Source: Polytrichum commune
Lineage: Eukaryota; Streptophyta; Polytrichopsida; Polytrichales; Polytrichaceae
Direction: 5' to 3'
DNA length: 64,000 bases
Assembly (NCBI GenBank): GCA_950295325.1
Contig: OX485808.1
Span: 3,908,501 to 3,972,500 of the forward strand
Below the pieces are notes generated by a model. It ran no database searches and was not told the origin of the DNA. It saw only the letters and a list, made by a program, of their open reading frames with translations. Of the stretch, positions 34,983 through 47,571 are shown in pieces. Position 1 is the stretch's first letter. Each line of letters opens with the position of its first letter. Made by a program: the position numbers and the translations under genes.

Positions 34983-36700
34983 GAGAGCACCCGAAATCTG
35001 AACCTAGAGCCGAGGCTTCACATTGTTAGAATCTAACCTGAAATGAGGCCATCAAATCCAAAACATTAAGTGAGACCTGAAATCTGAACCTATATCCAGG
35101 GCTTCAATGTGTTTGATTTTAACCTGAAATGTGGCCAACTAGACTTATATAAAGTGAGCACCCGAAATCTCAAACTAGAGCCGAGGCTTCAAAGTGTTAG
35201 ATTCTAACCTGAAATGAGGCCAACTACATATATATAAAGTGAGCACCTGTAATTCGAACCTTGAAGCCGAGGCTTCAAAATGTGACCCTCTTGACCTCAA
35301 AATGAAGGTTTCGGTCCTGAAACCCATATATTGGACATCCACATAATGTGAGAACCTGATATCTAAGCCTATAGGCCACTTTCAAAGACTTAGATTCTAA
35401 CCTGAAATGAAGCTAACTAAACCAACATAAAGTGAGCATGTGAAAAATCAAACTAGAGCCGAGGCTTCAAAGTGTTAGATTCTAACCTGAAATGAGGCCA
35501 TCCAAACCAACATAAAGTGAGCACCCGAATTCTCATACTAGAGCCTAGGCTTCAAAATGTTAGATTCTAACTTGAAATGTGGCAACTAGACTTATATAAA
35601 GTGAGCACCTGAAATCTCAAACTAGAGCGGAGGCTTCAAAGTGTCAGTTTCTAAGTTCAAATGAGGCTACTTAGAGTTAGAGTCTAACCTGAAATGAGGC
35701 CAACTAAAACAACATAAAGTGTTTACCTTAAATCTGAACCTAGAGCCGAGGCCTCTTATTGTTAGATTCTAACCTGAAATGAGGCCAACTAGATAAATAT
35801 AAAGTGAGCACCTGTAATCTGAAACTTGAAGCCGAGGCTTCAAAATGTGACCTTCTAGACCTCCAAAGGAAGGTTTCGGTCCCGAAACCCATATATTGGA
35901 CACCCACATAAAGTGAGAACCTGATATCTAAGCCTATAGGCCACTTTCAAAGACTTAGATTCTAACCTGAAATGAGGCCAATTAAAACAATATAAAGTGA
36001 GCACCCGAATTCTCATATTAGAGCCTAGGCTTCAAAGTGTTAGATTCTAACCTGAAATAAGGCCAACTAGACTTATATAAAGTGAGCACCTGAAATCTCA
36101 AACAAGAGCCGAGGCTTCAAAGTGTTAGATTCTAACCTGAAATGAGGCCAACCACACATATATAAAGTGAGCACCCGAAATATCAAACTAGAGCCGAGGC
36201 TTCAAAGTGTTAGATTATAACTTGAAATGAGGCCAACTAGATATATATAAAGTGAGCACCTTTAATTGAACCTTGAAGCCGGGGCTTCAGGGTGTGACCC
36301 TCTAGACCTCAAAAAGAAGGTTTCGGTCCCGAAACCTATATATTGGACATCCACATAAAATGATAACCTGATATCTAAGCCTATATGCCACTTTCAAAAA
36401 CTTAGATTCTAACCCGAAATGAGGCCAATTAAGACAACATAGAGTGATCACCTAAAATCTGAACCTAGAGCCGAGGCCTCTAATTGTAAGATTCCAACCT
36501 GAAATGAGGCCAATTAGACATATATAAAGTGAGCACCCGAAATCTCAAAGTAGAGCCGAGGCTTCAAACTGTTAGATTTTAACCTGAAATGAGGCTACTT
36601 AGGGACCTCCTAATAATGGTTCAGTCCCGAATCTCATATATTGGACATCCACAAAATGTGAGAACCTGAAATCTTAACCTATAGCCCACCATCAAAGTTC
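34983..36700 (+). repeat. 85-bp satellite-like array, left block
   Basis: The monomer is about 85 bp: GTGAGCACCCGAAATCTC, AGAGCCGAGGCTTCAAAGTG, TTAGATTCTAACCTGAAATG, AGGCCAACTA and TATATAAA. It is interrupted at intervals by a GGTTTCGGTCCCGAAACCC plus CATATATTGGACATCC module. Units are diverged and indels are common. 85 is not a multiple of 3, so open frames here are accidental. Confidence 0.9.
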
Positions 36701-36764
36701 ACATATTTCACAAAATCATTAGGACTATTCCGTGACGCACCTGAAATATGAAATTTGTAAATAC

Positions 36765-37680
36765 ATGTAATGGTAACGAATACCAAGTCTTCTGAGACTT
36801 CTTGCACTTTTTGAGGTCGGTTGGACTCAAAATGTCATTGAATTGTTCAATTGACATAAAACCATACTTCTGAACCCTCAAGAGGGTATGGACAATGTTG
36901 GTCTTCACATGAGAGTCCTCTGTATGTCTAAATACAAAAATCAAATGGAAGATATTAGATTATCGTAGTAAGAAAGAAAGTGAAATCATATTGAATTTTC
37001 AATGAAAGATTATATATCAAAAGAGAATGAACATACTTGTTTATGTTGTGCATGACTTGCATAACAAGTCCATTTTTCCCCTTTGTGTAAAGGAGAATTG
37101 AATCCACCAAATAATGCCAATCCTCATTAGTTCGGTGAAGTCTGTCAATGTGATTTAACCAAGCTTGACGCCTATGGTTGCCGTCGCACACAAAAAACAT
37201 CAAATTTGTGAATGGAGCCAACGCTGGATCCAAGAGGAGAAATGAGTTGAAAATGGCGTTTTTGGTGTCCCAAATAGGACCCCAAGAAGCTTTATGAGCT
37301 TCCGTCACTTCATGGGTCTTTCCGTCTTCATTGGTAGTTGTAACATAAAAGACCGAAGCGCCTTCCCTGTATCCGTGCACAAATTCTTGCTCGAGCTTAG
37401 TAAGATCGGATGCCAAAGTTGGCCGTACCATCGGCATTGCCATCAATCTGCACAACGGAATATTAAATCGCGAGGAACTGTTTGGTTGAAATCTCAAGCT
37501 TGTGATCGTGGCCACAGAGTTAACTTTCTGCCTAGTCCGAATCTCATGCTCATTACCTAGAAAGTGAGCATCATCTCCAAGAGACTCTTCTTCTACCTTA
37601 TGCTCGTCCTCTAGTATATCCATATCTGAAAGCTTTCCCTCCGATACTTGTGTCGAAGGTGGCGAAGATATAGCATGCAC
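36765..37680 (-). CDS. ParB-like accessory gene, two internal exons
   Basis: Exon 37,680-37,037 (acceptor TTTTGGTAG) and exon 36,927-36,765 (acceptor TATTTAG, donor CAT|GTATTT) are joined by a GTATGT...TAG intron and splice in frame, which supports a real gene. The encoded part is about 268 aa: an acidic, Ser/Glu-rich start, then from about residue 86 a compact domain with FFVCDGNHRRQAWLNHI (about 162-178), the DGNHR phrase of ParB/sulfiredoxin-like nuclease folds. Exon 2 adds FMSIEQFNDILSPTDLKKCK. The first and last exons are not found. It lies between the two satellite blocks, antisense to the transposase. ParB-like assignment rests on one motif. Confidence 0.55.
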
Positions 37681-37764
37681 CTACCAAAAAGTCAACACAT
37701 TGTAGGTCAAAGTAAGTATCATTTGAACCCAATTTTTAATGTTGCTTTGTAATTAACTTCTAAC

Positions 37765-40700
37765 CATTAGAGCCATATAATGTGAGAACCTGAAATCTTA
37801 GCCTATAGCCCATCTTCAAATTCTACATTCTAACCTGAAATGAGGCCAATTACATATATATAAAGTGAGCACTTGAAATCTCAAAGTAGAGCCGAGGATT
37901 CAAAGTGTTAGTTTCTAAGTTCAAATGAGGCCACCTAGGGACCTCCAAGGGAAGGTTTCGGTCCCGAACCCCATATATTGGACAGCCACATAATGTGAGA
38001 ACCTGAAATCTAAGCCTAGAGCCCACCTTCAAATTCTACAATCTAACTTGAAATGAGGCCAACTACACACTTATAAAGTGAGCAGTTGAAATCTCAAAGT
38101 AGAGCCGAGGCTTGAAAGTGTTAGTTTCTAAGTTGAAATGAGGCCACCTAGGGACCTCCAAAGGAAGGTTTCAGTCCCAAACCCCATATATTGGACAGCC
38201 ACATAATGTGAGAACCTGAAATCTAAGCCTAGAGCCCACCTTCAAATTCTACAATCTAACTTGAAATGAGGCCAACTACACACTTATAAAGTGAGCAGTT
38301 GAAATCTCAAAGTAGAGCCGAGGCTTGAAAGTGTTACAGCCACATAATATGAGAACCTGAAATCTAAGCCTAGAGCCCACCTTCAAATTCTACATTCTAA
38401 CTTGAAATGAGGCCAACTACACACATATAAAGTGAGCATTTGAAATCTCAAAGTAGAGCCGAGGCTTGAAAGTGTTAGTTTCTAAATTCAAATGAGGCCA
38501 CCTAGGGACCTCCAAATGAAGGTTTCGGTCCCGAACCCCATATATTGGACAGCCACATAATATGAGAACCTGAAATCTAAGCCTAGAGCCCACCTTCAAA
38601 TTCTACATTCTAACTTGAAATGAGGCCAACTACACACATATAAAGTGAGCATTTGAAATCTCAAAGTAGAGCCGAGGCTTGAAAGTGTTAGTTTCTAAGT
38701 TGAAATGAGGCCACCTAGGGACCTCCAAATGAAGGTTTCAGTCCCGAACCCTATATATTGGACAGCCACATAATATGAGAACCTGAAATCTAAGCCTAGA
38801 GCCCACCTTCAAATTCTACATTCTAATTTGAAATGAGGCCAACTACACACATCTAAAGTGAGCATTTGAAATCTCAAAGTAGAGCCGAGGCTTGAAAGTG
38901 TTAGTTTCTAAATTCAAATGAGGCCACCTAGGGACCTCCAAAAAAAGGTTTCGGTCCCGAACCCCATATATTGGACAGCCACATAATATGAGAACCTGAA
39001 ATCTAAGCCTAGAGCCCAATTCAAATTCTCCATTTTCTAACTTGAAATGAGGCCAACTACACACATATAAAGTAAGCACGTGAAATCTCCAAGTAGAGCC
39101 GAGGCTTGAAAGTGTTAGTTTCTAACTTGAAATGAGGCCATTTAGGGACCTCCAAAAAAGGTTTCGGTCCCGAACTCCATATATTGGACAGCCACATAAT
39201 GTGAGAACCTGAAATCTAAGCCTAGAGCCCACCTTCAAATTCTACATTCTAACTTGAAATGAGGCCAACTACACACATATAAAGTGAGCACTTGAAATCT
39301 CAAAGTAGAGCCGAGGCTTGAAAGTGTTAGTTTCTAAATTCAAATGAGGCTACCTAGGGACCTCCAAAAAAAGGTTTCGGTCCCGAACCCCATATATTGG
39401 ACAGCCACATAATGTGAGAACCTGAAATCTAAGCCTAGAGCCCACCTTCAAATTCTACATTCTAACTTGAAATGAGGCCAACTACACACATATAAAGTGA
39501 GCATTTGAAATCTCAAAGTAGAGCCGAGGCTTGAAAGTGTTAGTTTCTAAGTTGAAATAAGGCCACCTAGGGACCTCCAAAAAAAGGTTTCGGTCCCGAA
39601 CCCCATATATTGGACAGCCTAGGGACCGCCAAATAAAGGTTTCGGTCCCGAACCCCATATATTGGACAGCCTAGGGACCTCCAAATGAAGGTTTCGGTCC
39701 CGAACCCCATATATTGGATAGCCTAGGGACCTCCCGATGAAGGTTTCGGTCCCGAACCCCATATATTGGACAGCCACATAATATGAGAACCTGAAATCTA
39801 AGCCTAGAGCCCATCCTCAAATTCTACATTCTAACTTGAAATGAGGCCAACTACACATATATAAAGTGAGCACCCCAAATATCAAACTAGAGCCGAGGCT
39901 TCAAAGCTTTAGATTATAACCTGAAATGAGGCGAATTAGACTTATATAAAGTGAGCACTTGAAATCTGAACCTAGAGCCGAGGCTTCAAAGCTTAAGACT
40001 CTAACCTGAAATGAGGCCAACTAGACTTATATAAAGTGAGCACCTGTAATTTGAACCTTGAAGCCGAGATCTCAGGGTGTGACCCTCTAGACCTCAAAAG
40101 GAAGGTTTCGGTCCCGAAACCCTTATATTGGACATCCACATAAAGTGATAACCTGAAATCTAAGCCTATAGGCCACTTTCAAAGAGTTAGATTCTAACCT
40201 GAAATGAGGCCAACTAAAACAACATAGAGTGAGAACCTGAAATCTTAGCCTATAGCCCACCTTCAAATTCAAGATTCTAACCTGAAATGAGGCCAACAAG
40301 ACATATATAAAGTGAGCACCCGAAATCTCAAAGTGGAGCCGAGGCTTCAAAGTGTTAGTTTCTAAGTTGAAATGAGGCCACCCAGGGACCTCCAAAGGAA
40401 GGTTTCGGTCCCGAACCCCTTATATTGGACAGCCACATAATATGAGAATCTGAAATCTAAGCCTAGAGCCCACCTTCAAATTCTACATTCTAACTTGAAA
40501 TGAGGCCAACTACACATATATAATGTGAGCACTTGAAATCTCAAAGTAAAGCCGAGGCTTGAAAGTGTTAGTTTCTAAGTTGAAATGAGGCCATTTAGGG
40601 ACCTCCAAAAAAGGTTTCGGTACCGAACCCCATATATTGGACAGCCACATAATGTGAGAACCTGAAATCTGAGCCTATAGCCCTCCTTCAAAGTGTTAGA

Positions 40701-41390
40701 TTCCAACCTGAAATGAGGCCAACTAAACATATATAAAGTGAGCACCCGAAATCTCAAAGTAGAGCCGTGGCTTCAAAGGCTTAGATTCTAACCTGAAATG
40801 AGGCCAACTAGACTTATATAAAGTGAGCACCTGTAATTTGAACCTTGAAGCCGAGATCTCAGGGTGTGATCCTCTAGACCTCAAAAGGAAGGTTTCGGTC
40901 CCGAAACCCATATATTGGACATCCACATAAAGTGATAACATGATATCTAAGCCTATATGCCACTTTCAAAAACTTAGATTCTAACCCGAAATGAGGCCAA
41001 CTAAGACAACATAGAGTGATCACCTAAAATCTGAACCTAGAGACGAGGCCTCTAATTGTAAGATTCCAACCTGAAATGAGGCCAACTAGACATATATAAA
41101 GTGAGCACCCGAATTCTCAAAGTGGAGCCGAGGCTTCAAAGTGTTAGATTCTATCTTGAAATGAGGCCATTTAGGGACCTCCAAATAATGGTTTCGGTCC
41201 CGAAACCCATATATTGGACATCCACATAAAGTGATAAACCTGATATCTAAGCCTATATGCCACTTTCAAAGACTTAGATTCTAACCCGAAATGAGGCCAA
41301 CTAAAACAAAGGTTTTGGTCCCGAAACCCATATATTGGACACCCACATAAAGTGATAACCAGAGATCTAAGCCAGAGATCTCTGGTTAAA
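37765..41390 (+). repeat. Higher-order tandem array, right block
   Basis: Here the 85-bp monomers are organised into a higher-order unit of about 213 bp (unit starts at about 38,432, 38,644 and 38,858), highly alike between 37.8 and 39.6 kb. Each unit includes the GGTTTCGGTCCCGAACCCC plus ATATATTGGACAGCC module. After 39.8 kb the order reverts to the looser pattern of the left block. Because 213 is a multiple of 3, the same antisense frame stays open for parts of several units, but it shows no protein features. Confidence 0.92.
39595..39770 (+). repeat. 52-bp subrepeat, four copies
   Basis: GGTTTCGGTCCCGAACCCCA..CCTAGGGACC repeats every 52 bp with few mismatches. It is a local amplification of the spacer module of the 213-bp unit and so records ongoing unequal exchange or slippage. 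Confidence 0.9.
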
Positions 41391-41425
41391 CCAGAGATCT
41401 AACCAGAGATCACGAGATCTTATAC
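41358..41425. repeat. CCAGAGATCT palindrome cluster at array edge
   Basis: AACCAGAGATCTAAGCC, AGAGATCTCTGGTT, AACCAGAGATCTAACC and AGAGATCACGAGATCT follow each other. AGAGATCTCT is self-complementary. The cluster marks the exact right boundary of the tandem array. Confidence 0.7.
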
Positions 41426-44400
41426 AAGTGTTCGCACGAAGGACAGTCCTATATTTAATGCCCACTTGGGTCTTTGTCATTCGTTCTATTCCTGTCTTGA
41501 AACGTCAAGTCTATCTCTAGACCTAGTTATGAATCATGTTTTAAGTCAGCGCCAAATAATCATATTTAATTGCTTGTCAAATAAAATGTCTACCATGACT
41601 TGCACGCTGTACTTATATATATCATGACAACGTTACCCATCACTTTTAGACTCAAGGGCGGCTGTTTCCATATTGAAAATATTAGTGAAGCTTTCGTTCA
41701 GAGTTCATCCATCATGTGGATCATGTCGTTGTCTTTGGCAGCCCATTTGTAATATATAGATGGCCCACAATGTTCAGAATCCTCTCTCATATTTTCCTCT
41801 TAGTGCAAGTCCTGACTCCCCTCATCATGGCTCATATTCTTGCTAAAGCAGAGTTGGGGATGGTTGTCCTCTATGCACATGGAGTGAGAGTCCCACTTAC
41901 CTTTCGGATGCAAGAGGACTGTCTAGCTTACGTGACGTCCCAACGTCTGAGTCTTCGGTTTGGCTTCAAAGAGGACACTATTAGTGTTGAGGAGGATATT
42001 TTTGATGATTTGACGTCAGAGCTTACACACACGCTTGGTCGGTTATCGCAGGGAGATGAGAGCAATAATTTGTTTTAGAGTCTTTATCCAGGTAGTTACC
42101 GAGTGTATGGCCTCACTGATTCTCAGATGGCTGCATCTACTGAGATCCTCACTCCTCGTTGTTCCTCTACCTGCACCATTCAAACTCTTCTGCCACGTGA
42201 TGTGAAGGTCAAGCTCAAGCCCGGTCTCGACACGCCAATTGTAGAAAACGTTAGAGTTCAGTCTGTAATTACACTTTCTTCAGATGAAGAGGGCAGTCCC
42301 ACCAAGCCCCCGCCTCAGGTTATAGTTAGTGGGAACGCTCCTAAAGTATATCCTTTGTTGCAAGAGACTGTTAGCATATTTCCATTGCTAAAACAACTTG
42401 CAGGAAGGCCGGGAAAAAAAATATTCTAAAAAAATTAGATTACTCAGTGATTAGACACGAGAGAGTAGAGTACCTTCCTGCTGTGTTCGATGGTGTCGTC
42501 ATATTTGAGTTGCCACCCGCTGGTGACACGGCCGCACGGTCACAGGCCAAGTCAATGCAGGGAATGGACAAGCGTTACGACGGCCATGTGTGGACGAAGA
42601 CCATCACAACCAACATCACAAACGACGTTGGTTTGTCCTCCCGTTATTCCACCTGCGTTGCAACAACAAGGAGTGCGAATATTTGAACCACCGACCTCGC
42701 ATCTTCCAAGTCAACGAGACAGAGTTTGAAGGTTGTACCCTCCAAGCCTTTGTAGTGGATCAATCACCCCCAACTGACTCTACGCTTGTTTGCAAGGTAT
42801 GTAAAGAACCCCCGGCATGTATTGCCAAATGTGGAGCTAAGATTTATTATGTGGTTGGCAAAAGCAACCAAACCAGAGCGTGTATCCACCTAGGGACTCA
42901 TGATCACCCAGTCAAGGTGGGCGACTACAGAGACACTAAGGCTGAGATCAGTGGCCTAATTGAAGAGCAGATCGAGAAGACTCCACAAGCTACCAAGAGT
43001 GCAGTGGTGTTGGAGGCTAGCAAAGTTCTAATTGGAAACTATCTTCTTCAACCCGAGGACGCGCCACCAAAGAAGTTGACTCTAGAGGAACTTGTTCCTG
43101 TATTTGACCGATGCAAGGACATGGCTTCTCCAAACATCCGCAACAAGGTCATGAGCTTCCGTTTCCTGAGAAGGTATGGTGTCATGGACTCTATCACCAA
43201 ACTCCGTGGAATCAGTTTATGGGCCTTTGTTCAGGAGAATAAATTTCCAGGTCAAGGGGTTGATCTTGACAAGGTTTTTGTCTTCAAGATGTCGGAAGTC
43301 GGGCCTGGTAGTGGGGTAGACTTGATGAAGCGTATGCAGCCCGGTGAAGATTTGGAGAATGCTTGGATGATGTTTGACCATGTCAAACGGGTAAGACAAT
43401 GGACCACAATGGCATGCCATGTGTATGATTCCACGTATTGCCGTGTCATGACCATTGCAAGCTGTGACATGCAATCCGAGGACTCTGAGGCCCAGATCGT
43501 TTTCTGGAAGAATCTCAATGCTGTCATGGAGAGGAATGGCGTTGTCAAGCCCAACTTCAAGGGTTTCATGGCCGACAACGCCCAGGCCAATTGGAATGCA
43601 GTTCGGGTCATATATGGCAACGGGAAGAAGGAGGACTGCATGGACGACCGGGAGAGAACCTGTCAGTTTCACTGGACCCAGTCTATGGTTAAGTATACCG
43701 AGAAGTATATTCCCAAAGAACTCTGGGAGCAACACAAGAAGATGTGCCACCAATATAGGACCACGAGGACCATGGACCAAGCGGAAAGTCTGTACCACGG
43801 GCTACGTGCATGGTGGGTATCCGCCGGGGCAGTGACAGAGAAGGCACTAAACAAACTAGAGCTCTGGCTTGCATTCTGGCACTACCGTTATCGCCAATGG
43901 GGAGGCTTCATGACCGGGGTATGTTTTCCTAAAACATTTCATTTTTTTCATTTTTTTCACATTATCCTAATCTGAATCAACTCTTCTCTAATCTCTAACT
44001 ACTTCTACTATGTACTCACAGAAATTTTCAGAAGAAGAACTAGCAGAAATACCTTCATGTAATCTCGCTGAAACAATACACAACAAGTGGCTTCAAGTGT
44101 CTGGAAACAGCGGCGGCGACCTCTACGTGGCTACAGTGGACGACTTCGTTCGAGGCTTCCTACAGGTTGTCAATTACTACCAATTCCTGAAAGGTGACGT
44201 CGGCGGAACAGGCCCTACAAAGAAAGAGCTTAAATTAAGGATGGCAGAACGCAGGGCGAAACAAACAGGTAATCCCTTAGTGCTTGAAGATCCCATGTTG
44301 GACATGCCTGGAGCAGAAGAGTTTTGTACCCGTGAGCCTCGCATGGCTGGAGAAAAGGTATTCGGGTCCACGAAGCGGAAAGCAGATCTACCTCTTGGAG

Positions 44401-44807
44401 CTGAAGAGGAGTCTCATCGGCCTGACAAGGTAAACTTCTCACATCCAAGAGGTTTAGGACGTTGTCGGGTAGAGAGGGTTCCGCCTTGGGAAAACACTGG
44501 GCTTCTAGCTGCAACTAGATTTTATCGGACCCGTCGAATCTTCTGGTCTTCAATCGAGTCTTCTGGTCTTCTAGTCTTCTAGTCTTCAATTTCTTCAATT
44601 TCTTCTAATCTTCAACCTCTTTCCCGTCGACCTATCCTGTTGCGGCTCTATATGGGTAAAGGGTAAGGGTAGTGTGATAAGAAACCACGGGCTTCGGACG
44701 GGTAAAACGGGATGTCAAAACACGAGCTGACGTCCAAAAGATTGGCTCCTAAATTTTCAAACCCACGGTGACCAACAATCGCGCCTCACCAGTGGGAACG
44801 ACAGAAA

Positions 44808-44886
44808 ACAACCTTGTGGGTGATCAATCCCACTTCGTTGTCACAAACAACCTTGTGGGTCATTAATCCCACTTCGTTGTCACACA
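44808..44886 (+). repeat. 39-bp tandem repeat in transposase intron 2
   Basis: ACAACCTTGTGGGTNATNAATCCCACTTCGTTGTCACA is present twice, spaced 39 bp. Each unit is itself nearly palindromic around GGGTGATCAATCCC. Confidence 0.85.
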
Positions 44887-45394
44887 TTAAACAAATTACG
44901 ATGCAGAAATGAAATGCAACTAGCCTCCAAAACCGGCTTGGAATCACACACAAAAAAAAAAGACAATGTGCCACAAGCAACCACATATTCGAGTCTTGAA
45001 GCCTTCAATTCTTCAATTTGTCCGTCTTCTATGGTCGGTTGAAGTCTCAGCTCTTCTTTTAAGAACCAACAGACTTCCCTCCACTCAAACAAGCACAAAT
45101 CTTGATTGCTAACTTCCAAAACAACAAGTGAGATCTCTCATGAATCACAAATCCCTCGTATTTTATTTCATATTCTTCTCAAAACAACTCACCCCGTGAG
45201 CTTCAAATCCACCTTTCTCTCTCAACAACTTCTTTCCCACAATAATCACATAACATCTTTCCTTCACCACCTCTCTCTATCCATGCGAGAGACAAAATTC
45301 AATCTTATCCTCATCACATGGCTTCTAATCACCCATTGGTCCAAAAAGTAACTCAAGATAAACTAAGTAAGACTAAAACAGGTAAAGTAAAGGC

Positions 45395-45590
45395 AACACT
45401 AAGAGTAAATTGTGAGTAAACAAAATGATAAAGGTAATTATCCACTTCTATCCACTTTTATCCTTTGGTAAAGGTAACTAAGAGTAAACTATGAGTAATT
45501 AAAAAGGTAAGCAACTTCTATCCACTTCTATCCTTAGGTAATGATAACTAAAATAAACTATGATTAAATAAAAAGGTAATCTACTTCTCT
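45395..45590 (+). repeat. About 80-bp AT-rich tandem repeat in intron 2
   Basis: Three diverged units contain ACTAAGAGTAAACTATGAGTA, AAAAGGTAA and CTTCTATCCACTT blocks. They lengthen the second transposase intron to about 1.28 kb. Confidence 0.7.
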
Positions 45591-47073
45591 TCTTTATTAT
45601 TTTTCTCCAATACCAAGAATCACAATGCAATATTAAATACGTACACATCTATATAGTGTACATATTTACATTACGACAACGTGCAGTGAGGTCTCGTCCT
45701 ATGCAGATGCCCATCATTATAGAAGAAGATACTGAAGATGATACACACGTCCAAGAAGATCACCCCCCTGCGCTTGAGCCTGAGAGCATCCCTCCGTCCC
45801 CACCGAACGAGGGAGGGATCCGTCATGTCAGTGTTGTTGAAGAGACAAAGGTTAACGTCAAGGAGTGGCACATATCAAGACTTCCCAAGACCTCGGCGAA
45901 GTGTTGTTGGGCCCAGAGAGTTGTCACGAAAAAGAAGTGTACCGAGAGAATTGTGAGGGGCGCCAATTCGACCGCCGCACCTACCTACACCGGAGTTTGG
46001 ACTAATATACGCAGGAATGTTTCAGAGAGGACAAAATTCTTCTTCTGCTCCGACGACATTGACAGGTGCGTGAAGGGCACAAGGCGCAAATGGGTTGCTA
46101 AGCACTCTGCAGACCAGGAAATGCCCCTGATTCCAAACATTTGGCCGGTGAAGCTAGGCACAAACCTCAAGCTCACTGAAATTCTTGCCCTTGAAGCGGC
46201 TGGATTCCAACTCCCGCATAAGAAACCGGTCTCTCCAAGACGCCTCTTCTCTTCTGCCCCGCCGCCTGCAAATCTCAACGCGGTGCCCGTTCCTGCAGAA
46301 GCAGACCGCTACCCTGGCAAGAGAGACGGCAAGATGGTCAAACGCACTGCCACTCGCCCAAATCCGGCGCAACAACTCTCCATGGCCTCCTCCGACTCCC
46401 TCAAAGCTCGCCTCCGTTCCATCACAATGATACCTCATCCAGGCCATGGTTGCATCATCGGACTGGATTCAGGTGTTCCTCCTGCCATCACATAGTACCA
46501 GGTCACCATCAGCTCTTTCCTGGGTTGCACTTGCCCTGCATTCAAGAAGACGATGACTAAGTTCCGAGGGAGGACCCAATTCTCTTATTGCAAGCATGTG
46601 TACTTCATCCTTTTGAAGGTTTGCCACCGTGATCCCGAGGCCGACCTTTTCATTCACGCGCCTACCTTTAGCTTCAACGAGGTCAAGCTAGTCCTAGAAA
46701 GCGGACTCTTGACTCACCCTTTGGCTAAAAAGTAGGAGGCAATCTACAAACAGCCTAGCTCTTGTCAATGGACGGTGGCCACTCAAAATTCCCTCGTCAT
46801 TACATGAATTGAGTCAGCAATATAAGATTCATATTGTCTTTTTCAATATAAAGGGTCTTGTCATTCACATTGATTGCATTGTGTATCTATATCTTTAACC
46901 ACTAATGTCTTGCCACCTAGCACAAGTACACTATGCACGACTACTTTGTAAGCACCCACCAATGCATTATTAGTAGATAGATAGATAGAAACTCCGGTCC
47001 CTTTTAAGGGTTGCACTATTGGTACTAACTATGTATCGCTTATAATTGCCAATCAATGGTTGTTCACTTGGTT

Positions 47074-47571
47074 TCATTGATTGAATTTAATGCGTTTTGG
47101 TTTGCCCCTTGCCATTTTGGCATAACTACGAACCTCCGGCTCCACTACAGGACAAACTACATTCACGTCCATTTTCGGCACCACACTTGGCATTTGTCCT
47201 AGGTGGGAACGTTTCAACAATGGACCTCGTCCCCTCAACCCACTAAGTGTTTTCCGGGAATAAGTTCCCGGGGGGATTTTTCCAACCTTCGAGTATGCAT
47301 GAGGTGGCAAGGGCACCTCCACCTTCTCCTCAAAAACCAAGGTGTCACTAGTATCCTGTGCTGGTGAAGGGTCTCCTCTCGGAACTAATCGGACCTTGAA
47401 ATCCCCCATCACTTCAAGCCCCTGGCTACAAACCTCCACCTGCTCTTCTTCCCCACCCTCCACATATGGTTGAAACGGGCCTACGCAGTCACCAAGTGAA
47501 ACAGCAACACCTCTGTCCTCATCCATAACCCTAGCAGTAGATAGCCCAACCCTATAGTGATTAGGTAGCAA
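47074..47571 (-). CDS. Hypothetical ORF near right end of MULE (165 aa)
   Basis: Not recognised. The frame begins MLPNHYRVGLSTARVMDEDR, has an acidic EGGEEEQVEV stretch (about 38-47), a proline-rich PLPPHAYSKVGKIPPG segment (about 88-103) and a basic end ARGKPKRIKFNQ that could bind nucleic acid. No membrane or catalytic motif is visible. It lies antisense to the transposase between it and the right terminus, a usual place for MULE accessory or captured sequence. It could also be a fragment of a retroelement ORF. Confidence 0.35.
   Translation of the reverse strand: MLPNHYRVGLSTARVMDEDRGVAVSLGDCVGPFQPYVEGGEEEQVEVCSQGLEVMGDFKVRLVPRGDPSPAQDTSDTLVFEEKVEVPLPPHAYSKVGKIPPGTYSRKTLSGLRGRGPLLKRSHLGQMPSVVPKMDVNVVCPVVEPEVRSYAKMARGKPKRIKFNQ

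Larger units (their letters stand above)
41827..46735 (+). pseudogene. MULE transposase, spliced, with stops and frameshifts
   Basis: Exons: about 41,827-43,918, 44,022-44,429 and 45,707-46,735, with phase-0 GT/AG introns. From the N-terminus: a Cys/His zinc-binding module (CNNKEC near 42,659, CKVC, CGAK, THDHP near 42,900) resembling WRKY/GCM1 fingers; an RNase-H-like core with Asp in CDMQSE (43,466) and FMADNAQ (43,567), then CQFHW (43,661); and a C-terminal SWIM finger, CTC (46,526) and CKH (46,589). Breaks: in-frame TAG at 42,076 and 46,493, a frameshift at an A8 run (42,414-42,421), and a second one between about 42,600 and 42,630. DDE, CxxH and SWIM together are typical of Mutator-like transposases. 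Start codon chosen after a good acceptor-like site; uncertain. Confidence 0.8.

Noticed and set aside
37850-41000. Repeated antisense ORFs in the satellite (LRFQVLTLCGCPIYGV type)
   Set aside because: They recur only because the 213-bp unit is divisible by three. Monomers of 85 bp and 52 bp do not keep the frame and the peptides lack domain features.
43217-43798. 193-codon minus-strand ORF opposite the transposase
   Set aside because: It is a shadow of the conserved transposase core on the plus strand.
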